Source: Spirodela intermedia
Taxonomy: Eukaryota > Streptophyta > Magnoliopsida > Alismatales > Araceae
DNA: 64,000 nucleotides
Reading direction: 5' to 3'
NCBI GenBank assembly: GCA_902729315.2
Contig: LR746279.1
Location: forward strand, 3,566,001-3,630,000
Shown here: in pieces, positions 1-13,300 of the stretch
How the letters are laid out: each line of letters opens with the position of its first letter
Numbering within the stretch: position 1 is the stretch's first letter
Made by a program: the position numbers and the translations under genes
The notes under the pieces: model-generated
Databases searched by the model: none
What the model was told of the DNA's origin: nothing
Seen by the model: the letters and a program-made list of their open reading frames with translations, nothing else

Positions 1-3000
1 ACTTCAAGATTTAAAATATGATCAGTACACTTTATGTGATCACAAGATTTGATCACAAGTTCTACTGAAAAAGATAAAAGAAACAAGTCACCAATGGTGT
101 TTTTGGAGGTTGTTGAGGAAATGAATTGAATTTTCATCCATTTTTAATTATTAGATATCTATCCAACACTTAATCCTTAGGAATTTGATATATCAAGGAT
201 TGTGATTCAATCCTCATTAGTTATTTTGATTCTAATTTTGAGGTAAGTTGAATTGATAGGGAAAGAACTTATGGATTATGCCTATTCTTAAGATGATGCC
301 TAATATTATAGTTCTCCAAGGAATAAAAGTTGGCAGTTGTACCTAGATTTGAAGCGAATTTTTTTTTAACAAGTGGTCATTGTACTCATGTACTATAAAT
401 GAAATCCCAACTTAAGGACCTAGTTAAATTGACCACATTCACATTCCATGCAAAAACACAAGTGTGTTAGTCTTGCCAAAACCTCTATCTTTTATTCAAG
501 AACTGATTACATAGAAATCAAATTTTATATTGTTAGAGATAACATTAATCTAGGAAATAGTGTGATTAGCTTTGTTGAATTCTTTAAACCATTGACTGAA
601 ATCTTCACTAAACTCCTCTCCAAAAATAAATTCTCAACTATTAGAAGGGAACTTCTCTAAAGGATACATATTACTTATTTTTTATCATTCACATTTATAA
701 CTAATTTAAGATTTTGATGCAGAAAAAGTATAAAAATATAGAAAGAGTGTGATTACCCTTGAACAATCTTCCTTGCTACTCTACATCTCTAATCTTGTTC
801 CCAAAAAATTTCAGAGCTTCTAAACTAATTTCAGTGGAATTACAAACTTACTTCAACAAGGAGAATGCAACAAGTTAATGAGAGCTTTTTTTTATCAGAA
901 AGCAATTCTCTTCAATTGGATTTCAGCACCAACATCTTCAACCTTTAAATAGATTCAAAGATGTGAAAGGGAAGTAGAAATTCAAGAAAAAATCAATCTC
1001 CTATTCATCAAATTTAACCTATGATTAAACTCCTCACCAATGCCCAAAAATGTCATTGGAGAAATTGTTTTCTTATTTCTCACAAAAAACTTGTGATTAA
1101 ACTTTGCTTATCTCACCTAGGGAGCTGATCCCTAAAATCATCTTTTGGCTTACCTGGAATAGTAAATCTTTTGTGAGTTTCTATTAGAAGGTCTACAAGA
1201 TTTGAGCTCTTGCAATCAATTGATATACATTAGTGAATTAGTGGACATCACAAGCAAGGTTTTCTTAGTCAAGTGGAGTGGGCATGAGCATGAATCACTA
1301 TAAAGATTTCTGATGTCCTCAATATTTAGATTTGGGATATCAAAATGAATATAAGATTAAAAGAGAAGATCAAGAAAGATTTGAATAACTAATCCATAGT
1401 CTAAAGTATAATTTGATCACTGCAACCCCTCCTAGATCTTAGTGTGGCCATTAATGTAATAATTTGCTATTGGGTGAAGTCTCTTTCTTAAATAGTAGGT
1501 TTCAAGGTATCAATGATTAATTTTAATGGCTATTACTATGTAGAATTAAGATCATTTGTTGTCATATCTACATTTAAATTAAGACATAAAAATGCTCATT
1601 AACCTTACAAAATACATCTCATGTGAAATTATTTTCATTTATTTACACTATTTATTAAATCATCTAGGCCTTTGAAATTTATTTTCAAGGAGTATACATA
1701 TGCCACTATGTCAAAAAGTTAGTTCCAAGCCTTAGATCAAGTGCTAGCTTTTTTGAAACTTGATGATAACATTTCCAAGTTTGGTAGTAATTTAAACTAT
1801 ATAAAGCTGAGTCCTTACATAATTCAACCATTATTTGATAAATCATCTTGTTGATGTTTAATTCATGCTAATTAAAATTTTAATCCAATATTTTTTTTTG
1901 AATATTTTTTCCTGAACTATCTTTATCTGATTAACTAGTTTTCTCATTATAGAAAAAGAGTGATACTATTAGAAGCTATATTTCAATGACCACAAATTAA
2001 AGTATCTCTCAAGGCTCCATCAATTATGGACTCAAGCTTTCAATCACTACAGTTCATAGAGTTTAATTTAGTGTACAACTTAGAAGCTATATTTCAAATG
2101 GTTAATATGATTAAGTGTAAATTTAAAACATAATATTCCCCAAACATCCATTCTAGAATTGTTATTTTGATAATGAAAATAATTAAAATTTAATAACACA
2201 AATAGGAAAAGTTTAATTTTTGTTCGCAGTTCATAGGTGCACACAATTTCGATCAATTTACTAAAGGCTATGTATTAAATTTACCCAAAATTAATAATAG
2301 AATTCATAGCTAATCTGATAAAAAAAATTGGGAATCTGAATTGAGAAATGGCCTTGTCCTATAAAGAGTAGCTAAAAATATAAAAACAAATTCATTCAAA
2401 TAATTTTTAGACTTAAACTTTTATCAAAACTATAAATATGAGGATAATTGTTTGAAAGATAATTTTAAAAAAAGATGATGAACTAGAATGGTCTACAGAA
2501 ATTGGAAGAAAAATTATTTGACATAGAAATGTTACGAGATTAATAAATATTTTATTATCTAATTTTTCAAGTGTTTAATGTGATAACTATTATATTATAA
2601 GCCAAACTTAGATCAAGAGTGGGGGTTGGATCAATTGAATTCTAGCCATTGACTTAGGTCATCTATCTCTAAGATCTTTTATCCTAACCTTAATTCTTTT
2701 TGGTCTCTAAATCGAAATTACTGTAGAATTGCAAAACAAAAATATATTTATTACCTCATATTTAGTATTCCATATGGGTGTTAATTCATATAAATATATG
2801 AATTAAATGCTTAATATATTCGACAATTTAACCATATTAATTTTCTTCGCTAAATTTATTAATCATATTAGTAAGTATACATATAATTTCAAAATTCGTT
2901 CATAAATTGTTAAACGGTTATAAATTCAGCCATAACAATTAAATCTAAAGTTTTCAATCATTGAGCTTAGGTTGTTTTTATACCTTACGAATTTTAAAGT

Positions 3001-6000
3001 AAAGAATTATAAGCAGAAGAAAAATATCTATAAACTAAAGGTTAAACATAAGGTACACATTTATGAAAGCAAAACATTTCATCTATTATATATCTAATGA
3101 TATAACCATGATATCAGAGTATTTATATCTTCAATATTTTCATATAATATTAGAGATGTTCTCTAGACTAGCTTCAAAAAATAAAAAAATAAAAAAATAG
3201 ATCCAAAATTTATTTTTGAAAACTTTATCTCAATGGTGACACCTTTGACAAGGATGTGGATAAAAAGTGAAGTAAAACCTAGATATATAGAACTAACATG
3301 GATAAAAAATCATTCTCTTTAAGGTTGTAAACTTGCAATTTAACTTTGAATTCAAATGACTTTAGAAACATAGAGAATTAAAGATTGGAAGGTTAAAACA
3401 TGAGAACCATATACTCCAAGAATTGACAAGAATTTGAATCCATCTAAATGTTGGGAATCAAAGAAAAATGGAAAACTAGTTGTGTTTGGCTTGAAAGGGT
3501 CTAGGTTCTTACAAAGACTAATGGGTGTGATTTGATCATTGATTTTATTAAATCAATACATATATATATATATATTCATGAAGAATAAGTAATAATGAAA
3601 GATAGTTCTCTCTAGGATAGGGTAATTAGGTAAGAGGCAAAATGATATAAAAATTGTGTTATTTGTGGAGAGTGTTGAGAGGTCTTATCATCATGAACAA
3701 TCTTTACCCGTATATTAATTGACGTGACTTAATTATTGTATAATAAATCACATAAATTTAAAATTTATAAAAATAGAAAATATGATTTTTTAGATATTTA
3801 AAAGTATTTTTGAACAAATATATCAATTATAATTCAACAAAACTAATAAAATTAATGGTAATTTTTCAAGTCAATCACAGAGATGTAATATAATATCAGG
3901 TAATTATTGAAAATTTTCCTCAAAGAATATTATTTTTTATAAATTTTACACTACAAAATAAAAATAAAATATATTTAAAATTTACAAAAAATAGAAATAA
4001 AGGTGCAGATGTTAGGATAATGTCAGCACCTAGTGAATGTGAATTAGGCAAAATTAATATTCTGCTCAGTGATTTTTACATAAGTAATTATAGATGATTT
4101 AATTAATCAAATTAAGATCTATTAAACCCGAAAGAATCATAATTGAATGAAGTATATCTTGGTAAATTTAAATCACACAAATTATCACTAAATGAAATAA
4201 AAATTAAGTTGAAAGTAGACAAATAGAATTCCGGCATCGCGGCAGCGATGTGTTAGTGATGCACCTGAATCTTGAGCATTTAGTACGATTGTCGTGTAGT
4301 GTCTAAGTCTTCGAAAACTCTCATTAGGCAAGGACGACGTGAGTAATCTCTAGATCTCTTTATGAAGTCTAGAGATCAATGAAATGAGTCATTAAATCAT
4401 CTCCAATAACTGTCACTTGGTGGAGTGAAAAAATAGTAATTTTGTAGTTCTCTAACGACTATCACCCGATAGAGAGGAGTAAGATGGAGGTGAGGAACGT
4501 GTCAGGGAGCTTCATCCTCACGTGCGCAGAGCAAGAAGAGGCTCTTGATCACATTCGGTACGTTTTCAAGAAGTGGTGACTCGTCTCTTAGTAGATTGTC
4601 CTCTTCTCGACGACAACTTGTTCATCGATCAATCAGAGATGCTTTACTTGATATATTCGCGATCCTTTTATCACAAATCATTCAGCAAATTTTAATAACA
4701 ATGCTTTACAAATCACGTTAAAGAGATTTTTGTCAATAATCTAGTAATTTTGATAACTTAATCCTTCACTGGTGATTTGTAAGAAAGTTATAATAATTAA
4801 ATAAAAAATATAAGTTTTGACTCTAAAAAGATTCAAACCTGCATCAATTACTTACCTACATGAGAGAGATTGACATAAATACTCTAATATTCTTATTAAA
4901 TGACGTCATTGAAGTCTTTCTAGAGAAGGTGTGACGTAGATTTAGTCTCACATCATTTGTGTGCTAAAGTTTCAGATGAATATATAGTTATATTATATTT
5001 GCAAACAAGTCTCTTTCTCCCACATGTACAATCATTTTTTGCCCCACATTTGGCTGGCCATCAGTGACGTGAAAGGGGAGTGACGCACATACGCCCCCAT
5101 CAGTCTTAGCCACTCAAGCCTCTACTTGCAGCTCCTCTCTAACTATGCTTCTGACTCACTTGCGGGCTTACATAGTCGATAGGTGCCCCCCATTTTGTTA
5201 TATATTTATTTTTATTTCTTTTTCTTCATTTATCTCAAAAGTAAGACTATAAAAATCATTTAAATTCATATAAAATCACATAATTAGTCAAAAATTCATA
5301 TTAATCAATTAAAAATCACTTTTCACACTTTAACACAAATATAAGTCTATTTATCATGAATTAAGACTAAAACTATATTATTTACTAATTATTAACTCAT
5401 GATAATGAAGACTTATCATTAGCATATTTACATTCTTATGTCAATACATAAACATGTTGAAAATATTAACCTATTTCTAAGACTATAAGTATTAACCCAT
5501 CTAACAACTGTAAATCAATAAAATTTTGAGAAATCCTTATTCACACTACTCCTTGATATTTCAACTAAATCTATCATTCAAAAAATAATAGCTAGTGTCA
5601 TGAGCACTAAGGGTTAATAGTTCAAAAAACTTCATTCCTAAGGTCATGGTATGAAAATAGAATCTTCATAGATGATTAGTGGAAACCCAAGTATTGCAGC
5701 TCTAAAGACAATAATTGTAAGTTAGGGGTCAAAACACTCAAAAATTATCTATGCATCCCATTAGTGTGTCAATTGTCTGATCTCAATCATTGTTATAGTG
5801 AGCTGAATGATAATAAATTACTTTATTAATCTAATTTATTTAGTATATACTTTTGATTATATATTTAGAGGACTGAATACCCTCACTAGTTAATTATTTT
5901 TTGTATTTATTGTCTAAAACCAAACTTAGTTATACAGATAATCAAACTTAGGTCTAATTCTAAAGGTTATAATGAGTTATTCACTATTGAAAAGAATCAA

Positions 6001-6488
6001 GTCTTTACCCGCCTACCATACTACAGTAGCTTTCCTTAGGTCTTTGACTCCTCACTCATATAGTTTCCACAAGTCTTATCAAGTATTCTAGATAAATCAT
6101 AGGAAACTTAGAACTTGATAGTTTCTAGTTCAGTTATATTACACCAGTTCTCATAGAATCAACTATATCATTACCAAGCAATCAATATAAAGTTCTTCAC
6201 TCCAGCATACAAAATAGTCCTTGATGGCATTATCAATTCTCTAGCAGCCTTAATGTCTCTAACTTACCTAATAGTTCAATGTTATCATGTTCAAGTGCAA
6301 GTACATTTCAAACTCAATCATATCTCTTTCAATGAAATTACAATATTGAAAGAAAAATAAATAAAGATTTTACCATGATATTTTTACCCAAAAATACACT
6401 ATCCAAAGACTAGATCCAATTGAGGATAATACTCATAAGTAATGCTAGCAGAAATTCTTCCTTTGAATTGTTATGGCAGCTCTAAATG

Positions 6489-6526
6489 TATAGTGGGTAC
6501 ACTTTTGTATAGTGGGTACACTTTTG
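6489..6526. repeat. 19-bp perfect tandem duplication
   Basis: The unit TATAGTGGGTACACTTTTG occurs twice head to tail. It lies in AT-rich spacer and has no visible gene context. Confidence 0.85.
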
Positions 6527-8159
6527 TCATGCTGCAACTAATTGATCACAAAATCTGAAGCTTGTTAGGTTTAGACAATGAAAAGGTTGAGATCAGTTTT
6601 TTGATTGCTTGGGCAGCTTTGGATTTCTCTTAGTGTATGTGCATAACAAAACAATAGATGTGTAGGCTCATTAGCTAGGAAATAGGTCATTGTGGTCTTA
6701 CATATTAGCCTTCTTGTGTGTAGGGAAATGTACTTTCTTATAGGGTTCAGTTATAATCCTCCACCATCATCATCAATAACTAAAAATCAACTAATTGGCT
6801 TTCTTATGTGCCTCTTAAACATTTTAGAAATAAGCATTATTATCTTCATTTGATTATTGATTTTGATGATTCAAACTTTTAATCTTGTCATCATCAATAT
6901 CAAGAGTTGGGCACATCTAACACATGCTTCTAGATTCGTGACTTCAAGGGCCCTTATGAGACAATTTGTAACTACTATCTTCTAAATTCACAACAATCAA
7001 GAAGGAACTACATAAGCACCTAAATACATAAGTACTCCTAAGGACTCACTACTAGTAATGGTTTTCTACCACTAAAAACCTTACGAATATGTCAAAAATC
7101 AGATTTCAACTTATAAAATTGAATTTTTGATCTTCCTAGTAGTATGAAGGGTCTCTCTTGACTTTCAAAAGTTTCAAAACTTTAAAGGAGCACCTTGTAA
7201 TTATTGTTGAAAATCAAAGCTTTGAATTCTTTTCTTTGAGCTGTATAGATTCATGAGGAATCACAAGGATTTCCCAAAAACTTGTAGAAGGATTGATGAT
7301 TTATTTCTCAAAATATTACCGTTGCTAGTGGATTTTTCCTTATTTTCCTCTTGTGACAATGGTAAAAAAAAAAAAGGCATTTTATCAACATTCTATAGAG
7401 GCTTCCTTCACCCACATCATGTTCACATGGAGAGAAATGGACAATGTGATATTTTTATTTCATAATCATTAGCAAACCTTCTAGTGATTGAGTACCCATT
7501 CTTAGGAGTTGGTACAACTAACTTGCCATCTATTATTATAGTGATGACATAAGTTTTGTTTTTGGGTCATAGTTTGTGGTATAGATGTGTGGGTTTGGGA
7601 TATTGTTTCATTAAACTGAGACATCATATCATATCTAGATAACTATGGCTTGGACTCTATGGTCTGTGTGCAAGTACTTTTATTCTCTCTATCTCATTCA
7701 TAAATGAGTTAAAATATTTGGAAACCAATTTTGGAAAAGGTAAACAAACCAATAATATTTAGCCATCGCTTAATTTTTGAAGAACATTTTCTATATCGTA
7801 GTAAAAAATTGTCATAGTTTTGAGTCACAATAGAATAAATAAATCAGTCACAAATGACCTTTTTTAGTCTTTTATATCTTTCATCTACTTTGAAAGCAAT
7901 AAAGCTCCAAAATGGATCATGAATATCAAGGTGTCAACCCCCTTTTTCGTCAATTTAGCCATGCAAATACTGCTAGTTGGCTATGCTATATTCACCTTTA
8001 AAAATGAGACAACCTCCTAAACATTGAGGCATTATGTCATGTTTTTGGATTTTCATCTCTAACTCCACTAGACATTTGGCATTAGCTTCTTGATCTGGAT
8101 TCATGATTGTAGATAAGCAAAATGTTAGATCGACAAACAATTACATCATGATGTGAAAA

Positions 8160-8360
8160 CTTGAATGAGGAAGCTAATGCCATAGTAACATTTTCTTAGG
8201 GCTAATAGAAGTAAGTAGATATGAAAAAAAACCATAATGATGGGGATCTTGAATGAGGAAACTTGCAAATAGATAGCCTTGAGAAAGTTCAAGGCATGCA
8301 AGTTTTGATGGGCCCAATTTTATAGGCATGTTGGGTAGGTACCTTGAATGAGGAAACTTT
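8160..8360. repeat. Three spaced copies of a CTTGAATGAGGAA motif
   Basis: The phrase starts at 8160, 8248 and 8343, so the spacing is about 90 bp. The sequence between copies is poorly conserved, suggesting an old degenerate tandem repeat. Confidence 0.5.
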
Positions 8361-10087
8361 AATGAACTTTACACAACAATGAACCTCCAAAACATTTTGA
8401 ATTTTTTATCTCAAATGGTTAGCAAATAATGTTCAAGTTGGTTGAATTCAAAATAACTGATGTCACATTTTGAGGGTTTAAACACTCAAAAATTAGTTGC
8501 CTATACCATTCTAATAACCATCCATGGACACATAATAGCTAATTCATAAAACTTGCAATTTGCCCTGAAATGGCTTCTTTAATTATCGAAGTCGACTAAT
8601 CTTATGATAAGAATACAAGAAGCATTCAGTCTAACATTTTCATTCCAAATGACAAATGAATATCAATCATTTTCATCAATTTGAAGATAATTAATTCCAT
8701 TATGCTAATTATATTTGTCTTGTACATAATTTGTTAACATCAAAATTTGATAAGAATTTTAATGAAATATCATCACTATACAGCATAGCCAAGACTCCAT
8801 CATTTTATTTGCTGACTATATTTGTAAATTTTAACTGTCCTAAATTGTTTCTTAACTATGTCCCTCCCCTTAGCCATTTAGCTCTTGATATAGATCCAAA
8901 TGGCTTTGAAGGAATGGGAAATGAGAATTTTTCATCTTATGGCTGGAGGAATAACTAAGTAACTAATTGGAGGAATGATGTAAATAGATCCACATCAAAT
9001 ATATTCCAAACTTATTGCTCCTTTCTATTGAATATACCATAATTTAAAATTTTAATGAAGATTTATAAGGTGAGACTCATATCATGTCATCAATAATTGT
9101 TAGAATATTTCTTTTATATCAAGGATGAATAGAACATAGAGTGATCTAAAATGAACTCATTGAAGAAATAAATAAACTTCGACTCAAAAGTTTAATGATA
9201 ATTTCACATTTACTTTTTAATTCTATCAAGAATGAAGTTTAAATTGATATACGAATGTAAACTAGATAGATATAGAGATTGACCAGCAACTAGATGGAAA
9301 ATGCATCATCAGTTCAAGGTAAGTAGCAACATAGTAACTACGAAGTGATCTTAACTATCCATTGACAATAAAGATTCACAACTTTATTAATTCTCAAAGT
9401 TATAACAGCAACTAGATCACTAATCTGAAAAAAAATCAGTTTCTCATTAAGGATTGTAGCTAGTTTGAGTATGAATTATGAGTATAAATCCACATCACAT
9501 TGCCACATGACTACATATTAATCTTTCTTTCTTAGATGGATGGGTGTGCATATGAAGAGTTAAATTATACAAACTCTGTGTAAGATTTTGTATATATATC
9601 CTAGATCACTTTTCTCAACTTGTTTTTTCCAAGGAGTTCCTAAGCAGAATGACTATGCTCGAGTAAGATTTGGATCTTGTGGTACGCCTCTTTTTTTTTA
9701 AAAAAAGAGTACTGAATAGAAGTATGGATTTATATTATCATATATCTCTCTTGAATTAATTGATTAAATTTTTTTCACATGAATATATTGGGAGATAAGA
9801 TGTTGCTATTATAAATCAATTTTAATTGTTGTGATTAATAATATCGTAGAATGTAAATACAGCAAACTTGGTGAACTTATAGGGATGATAAAAATGCTCA
9901 TTTTAGCCGTGAACTTTATATTGATTAAAACGTTGCATTGTTTATCAGTAAATTAGTTCTCCAGGGCTTTTAAGTAAAGTTGGCTTGAGAAAGTGGGGCA
10001 AGAGTTTTTAGGAAAATCGATGGTACCCTACATGCAACAAGAGGGTTGTGCAGTGAGACTCGCCGGTATCATGTGACCAGTATGGGG

Positions 10088-10118
<31 letters not shown>

Positions 10119-10233
10119 CGTGGTCTGCAGGGGAAGCCCCATGGAACGGCATCTTCCGTCACCGCCGAAGCCCTCGTCTTTTTGCGAACTCTCCCTCCCC
10201 GGTTGGTCCTCTCTCTCTCTCTCTCTCTCTCTC
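10088..10233. repeat. (GA)n and (CT)n tracts facing each other upstream of the receptor gene
   Basis: A GA tract at about 10088-10112 and a CT tract at about 10208-10233 are separated by about 95 bp. They are mutually complementary, so a transcript through both could fold into a stem of up to about 24 bp. The CT tract lies 145 bp before the receptor start codon, where a 5' leader is expected. Confidence 0.85.
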
Positions 10234-10378
10234 CAAAAAACAACTATAAACTCGCTTTCTCTGTGCGTTGACCCTGCAGTTTGTATTATGCCCTCTCCCT
10301 GGCCCTCCGTCTCTCTCTGTCGATCTGTATTTTGGCATTTCTGGATCGGTGAACGCCGTTGTTGCTTCTCCGTTAACC

Positions 10379-13300
10379 ATGAAATCTATTCCCCTCCTCT
10401 GTTTCTACCTCTGCCTGGCGCAGCAGGTTGCCTATTCTTTTCAGGCTAGCATTCATCCGTTAGAAGGTTCTTCATGACTCTCTCTCTCTCTCTCTTCCCG
10501 TATCCTCAGCCCCGCTTCCCACAAGCCAATGTTCGACACTTCCCGTGTATTCATTTCATTACTAAACCTTCTTGTGTGGGTCTTGCAGTGGCGGCACTGA
10601 AAGCTATCGCCAAGAAATGGGGCATCCGATCCTTCGATAATACTACGATAGATTGCCGGCCAGACTACCCTGGGCCTGGCAACGATGATCTCCTCATCTT
10701 CGACTGTGACTGCCCATCAGGGAGCATGTGCCGCGTGACAAAACTGTGAAGAACTCCTCCTCTGCACCACGTGAAGCCTCTCAACTTCTTGCCACTAATT
10801 GGGTGAAATTTTGTGGGGTGTTAGCAAGGTTTATGCGCGGCATGCTGGCCCAGTACCCATGGAGCTCTTCGACCTTGCGGAGCTTACAACACTGTGAGCT
10901 AATCAACAAATTTCTTAAAAGAAAATGAACGGAAAGTTCGTGAAATTCCTTCATTTCAACGCCTTTCTCACTTCATCCCGGTATGATCTCTGCAGGGATT
11001 TGAGTGGGAGCATATTGAACGGTTCATTGCCTGCTGAAATCGACAGCCTATCCAATCTGGAGTTTCTGTAACTGTTGGAATTTTTTTGGCCTAATCCTGA
11101 CCCTTTTCTTACTTTGAGAACTAAAGTGACACATGCTCAATTGGTGATTAAACAGGAACCTCAGCCAAAACTACCTTTCAGGTACCCTGCCACCACAACT
11201 TGGGAACTTGACCCAGTTGAAGTTCCTGTGAGTAATATATGCTTATGGCTCTTCTCATCCTTTGATTGTTGTGCGTCAATGGGTCCATTGCCTGCTGAAA
11301 TCGGCAGCTTGACCAATCTGGAGTTTCTGTGACTGTTGCGATTGTTTTGGCCTAATCGTGATCCTTTTTCTACATTGGGAATTAAAGTGACACATGCTCA
11401 ATTGATGATTAAACAGGAACCTCAGCCACAACCACCTTTCAGGTGCGCTGCCACCACAGCTTGGGAACTTGACCCAGTTGAAGTTTCTGTGAGTAATATA
11501 TGCTTATGGCTCTGCTCACCCTTTGATTGTCGTGTGTCGAACGGTCCATTGCCTGCTGAAATCGGCAGCTTGTCCAATCTGGAGTTTCTGTGACTGTTGC
11601 GACTGTTTTGGCCTAATCGTGATCCTTTTTCTACTTTGGGAATTAAAGTGACACATGCCCAATTGGTGACTAAACAGGAACCTCAGCGAGAACAAGCTTT
11701 CAGGCACCCTGCCACCCCAGCTTGGCAGCTTGACCCAGTTGAAGTTTCTGTGAGTAATATATGGTTACGGCTCTGCTCATTCTTTGATTGTCGTGTAGAG
11801 TCAGTTTTCTCTCCCATCAAGAGATAGGCTCCCTGGGGTCCTGCTGAATATACGTTCCTATCCAGTAGAAGTAGGGGACCTCACTGCTTCGGAGAACTTG
11901 CACATGTCAAGTGTTTTTCACTTGTTCACAGTTCTCTGGAAAGATGGTGACGTCTCTCCATGGTTGAACGTTAACTTTCTGATATCTTCTCACATAAGCT
12001 TCTTGTATGTTACTGAAGAAAAAGCAACTGATTCAATTTTTAAACTGTTAACTTACTCTGTGGACATGTAGATTTCATCTTTCCTATCAGTAGCCACGTA
12101 AAAGAGGGTATTTTTGAGAAAAATTAGTAATTATTCCTATCAGGCTTCCTCTTAATCAGTCTGATCTTTTGTGCTTCTGATACATTATTCAGAGCCTGAC
12201 CATCCCTCCTAGGAAACGGTAGAGTATGAGTTCACTTCAGGTTAGGAAAGGGTACTAATAGATTAAATAATAAATGTTTGCTGCAGTTCAGTTTTCTTTC
12301 TCTGCTGTTCTTCACTTACAAGTCGGTAATTTGAAAAATAACAGAGATAGCATCTTCATGTAAGTTGAGGCCTAGCTAATTAACTCGCATCTACCCTCTA
12401 AATCACTAATTTGTATTCCTTCACACTCAACAAGTGTCCTATAAATGTGAATAATGAATGTATTTATGTCAAAAGGCCTTATATTAGTGTTGTGACCATG
12501 AATGTGATCTACAGCTGACTGAAATATCCTCATTAAGAATATTTACAAATCGGTTGATTATTCACTGGCTATGTGGATTGTTCTACATGCTCCATAGGTT
12601 TGGTTACAAGGGAGGGGATTTTAAGATGTGGTTATTTAAGATATTTGTGACACATTTGAGTTTTTCAGTGTGAAAATTTGTCTGCCAAATTATTTTAGAT
12701 TTGGATCATGAAGAAGAAAATGCACCCAGATGGGCTGACACAAAACTAAGCTTGGAGCAGAGACCAAATCTAACCGTTCAATATGGGGTTGAATTGTGGT
12801 TATGCACATTATTTTATCCTTTTGCTGTTGGATATCTGAGAATGGATAGCTGTTAATAGATAATACTATGAATGTGTTTAACATGTATTTATGAATCTGT
12901 AACACGCAGATCCAATGGTCTCCAAATTGGAGGAAAAGAATTTCTACTAATTCCAAGCCCAAGCCTTTCTAAGATTGCTCATTTGCTAGGGTTTAACGTC
13001 AACATTGAGAAGTGAGTTTGGTCTGGGCTGAGGTTAATAAATTTTATTTCTGAATTGAATATTTAAAGGTGTCTTCTAGAGATGCTTATGTGGGTTTCGG
13101 CATCGCAGATGTAGTCGACTTACACTAAGTCCTTAGATGTTGCCAATGCATCCGTGAATTTGGAAGACATCACTTGGGTTCACAATGCGCCCAGAAAGTG
13201 CCCAAAGTGATCTTTGAGAAATCTCCAATGAAAAATAGTTTGGTATATGGCATATGGCATATTTCGTTGTTAAACATTGTGATCATTATGCTGATTTCAT

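Larger units (their letters stand above)
1..10078. other. AT-rich intergenic spacer, no gene found
   Basis: Stops are dense in all six frames and the longest open stretches (about 70-75 codons) have no recognisable motif. A less AT-rich patch lies around 4230-4650, but it gives no protein family I can name. Small direct repeats occur at 6489-6526 and 8160-8360. The general look, with decayed low-complexity AT sequence, fits old, unrecognisable transposon debris. Confidence 0.6.
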
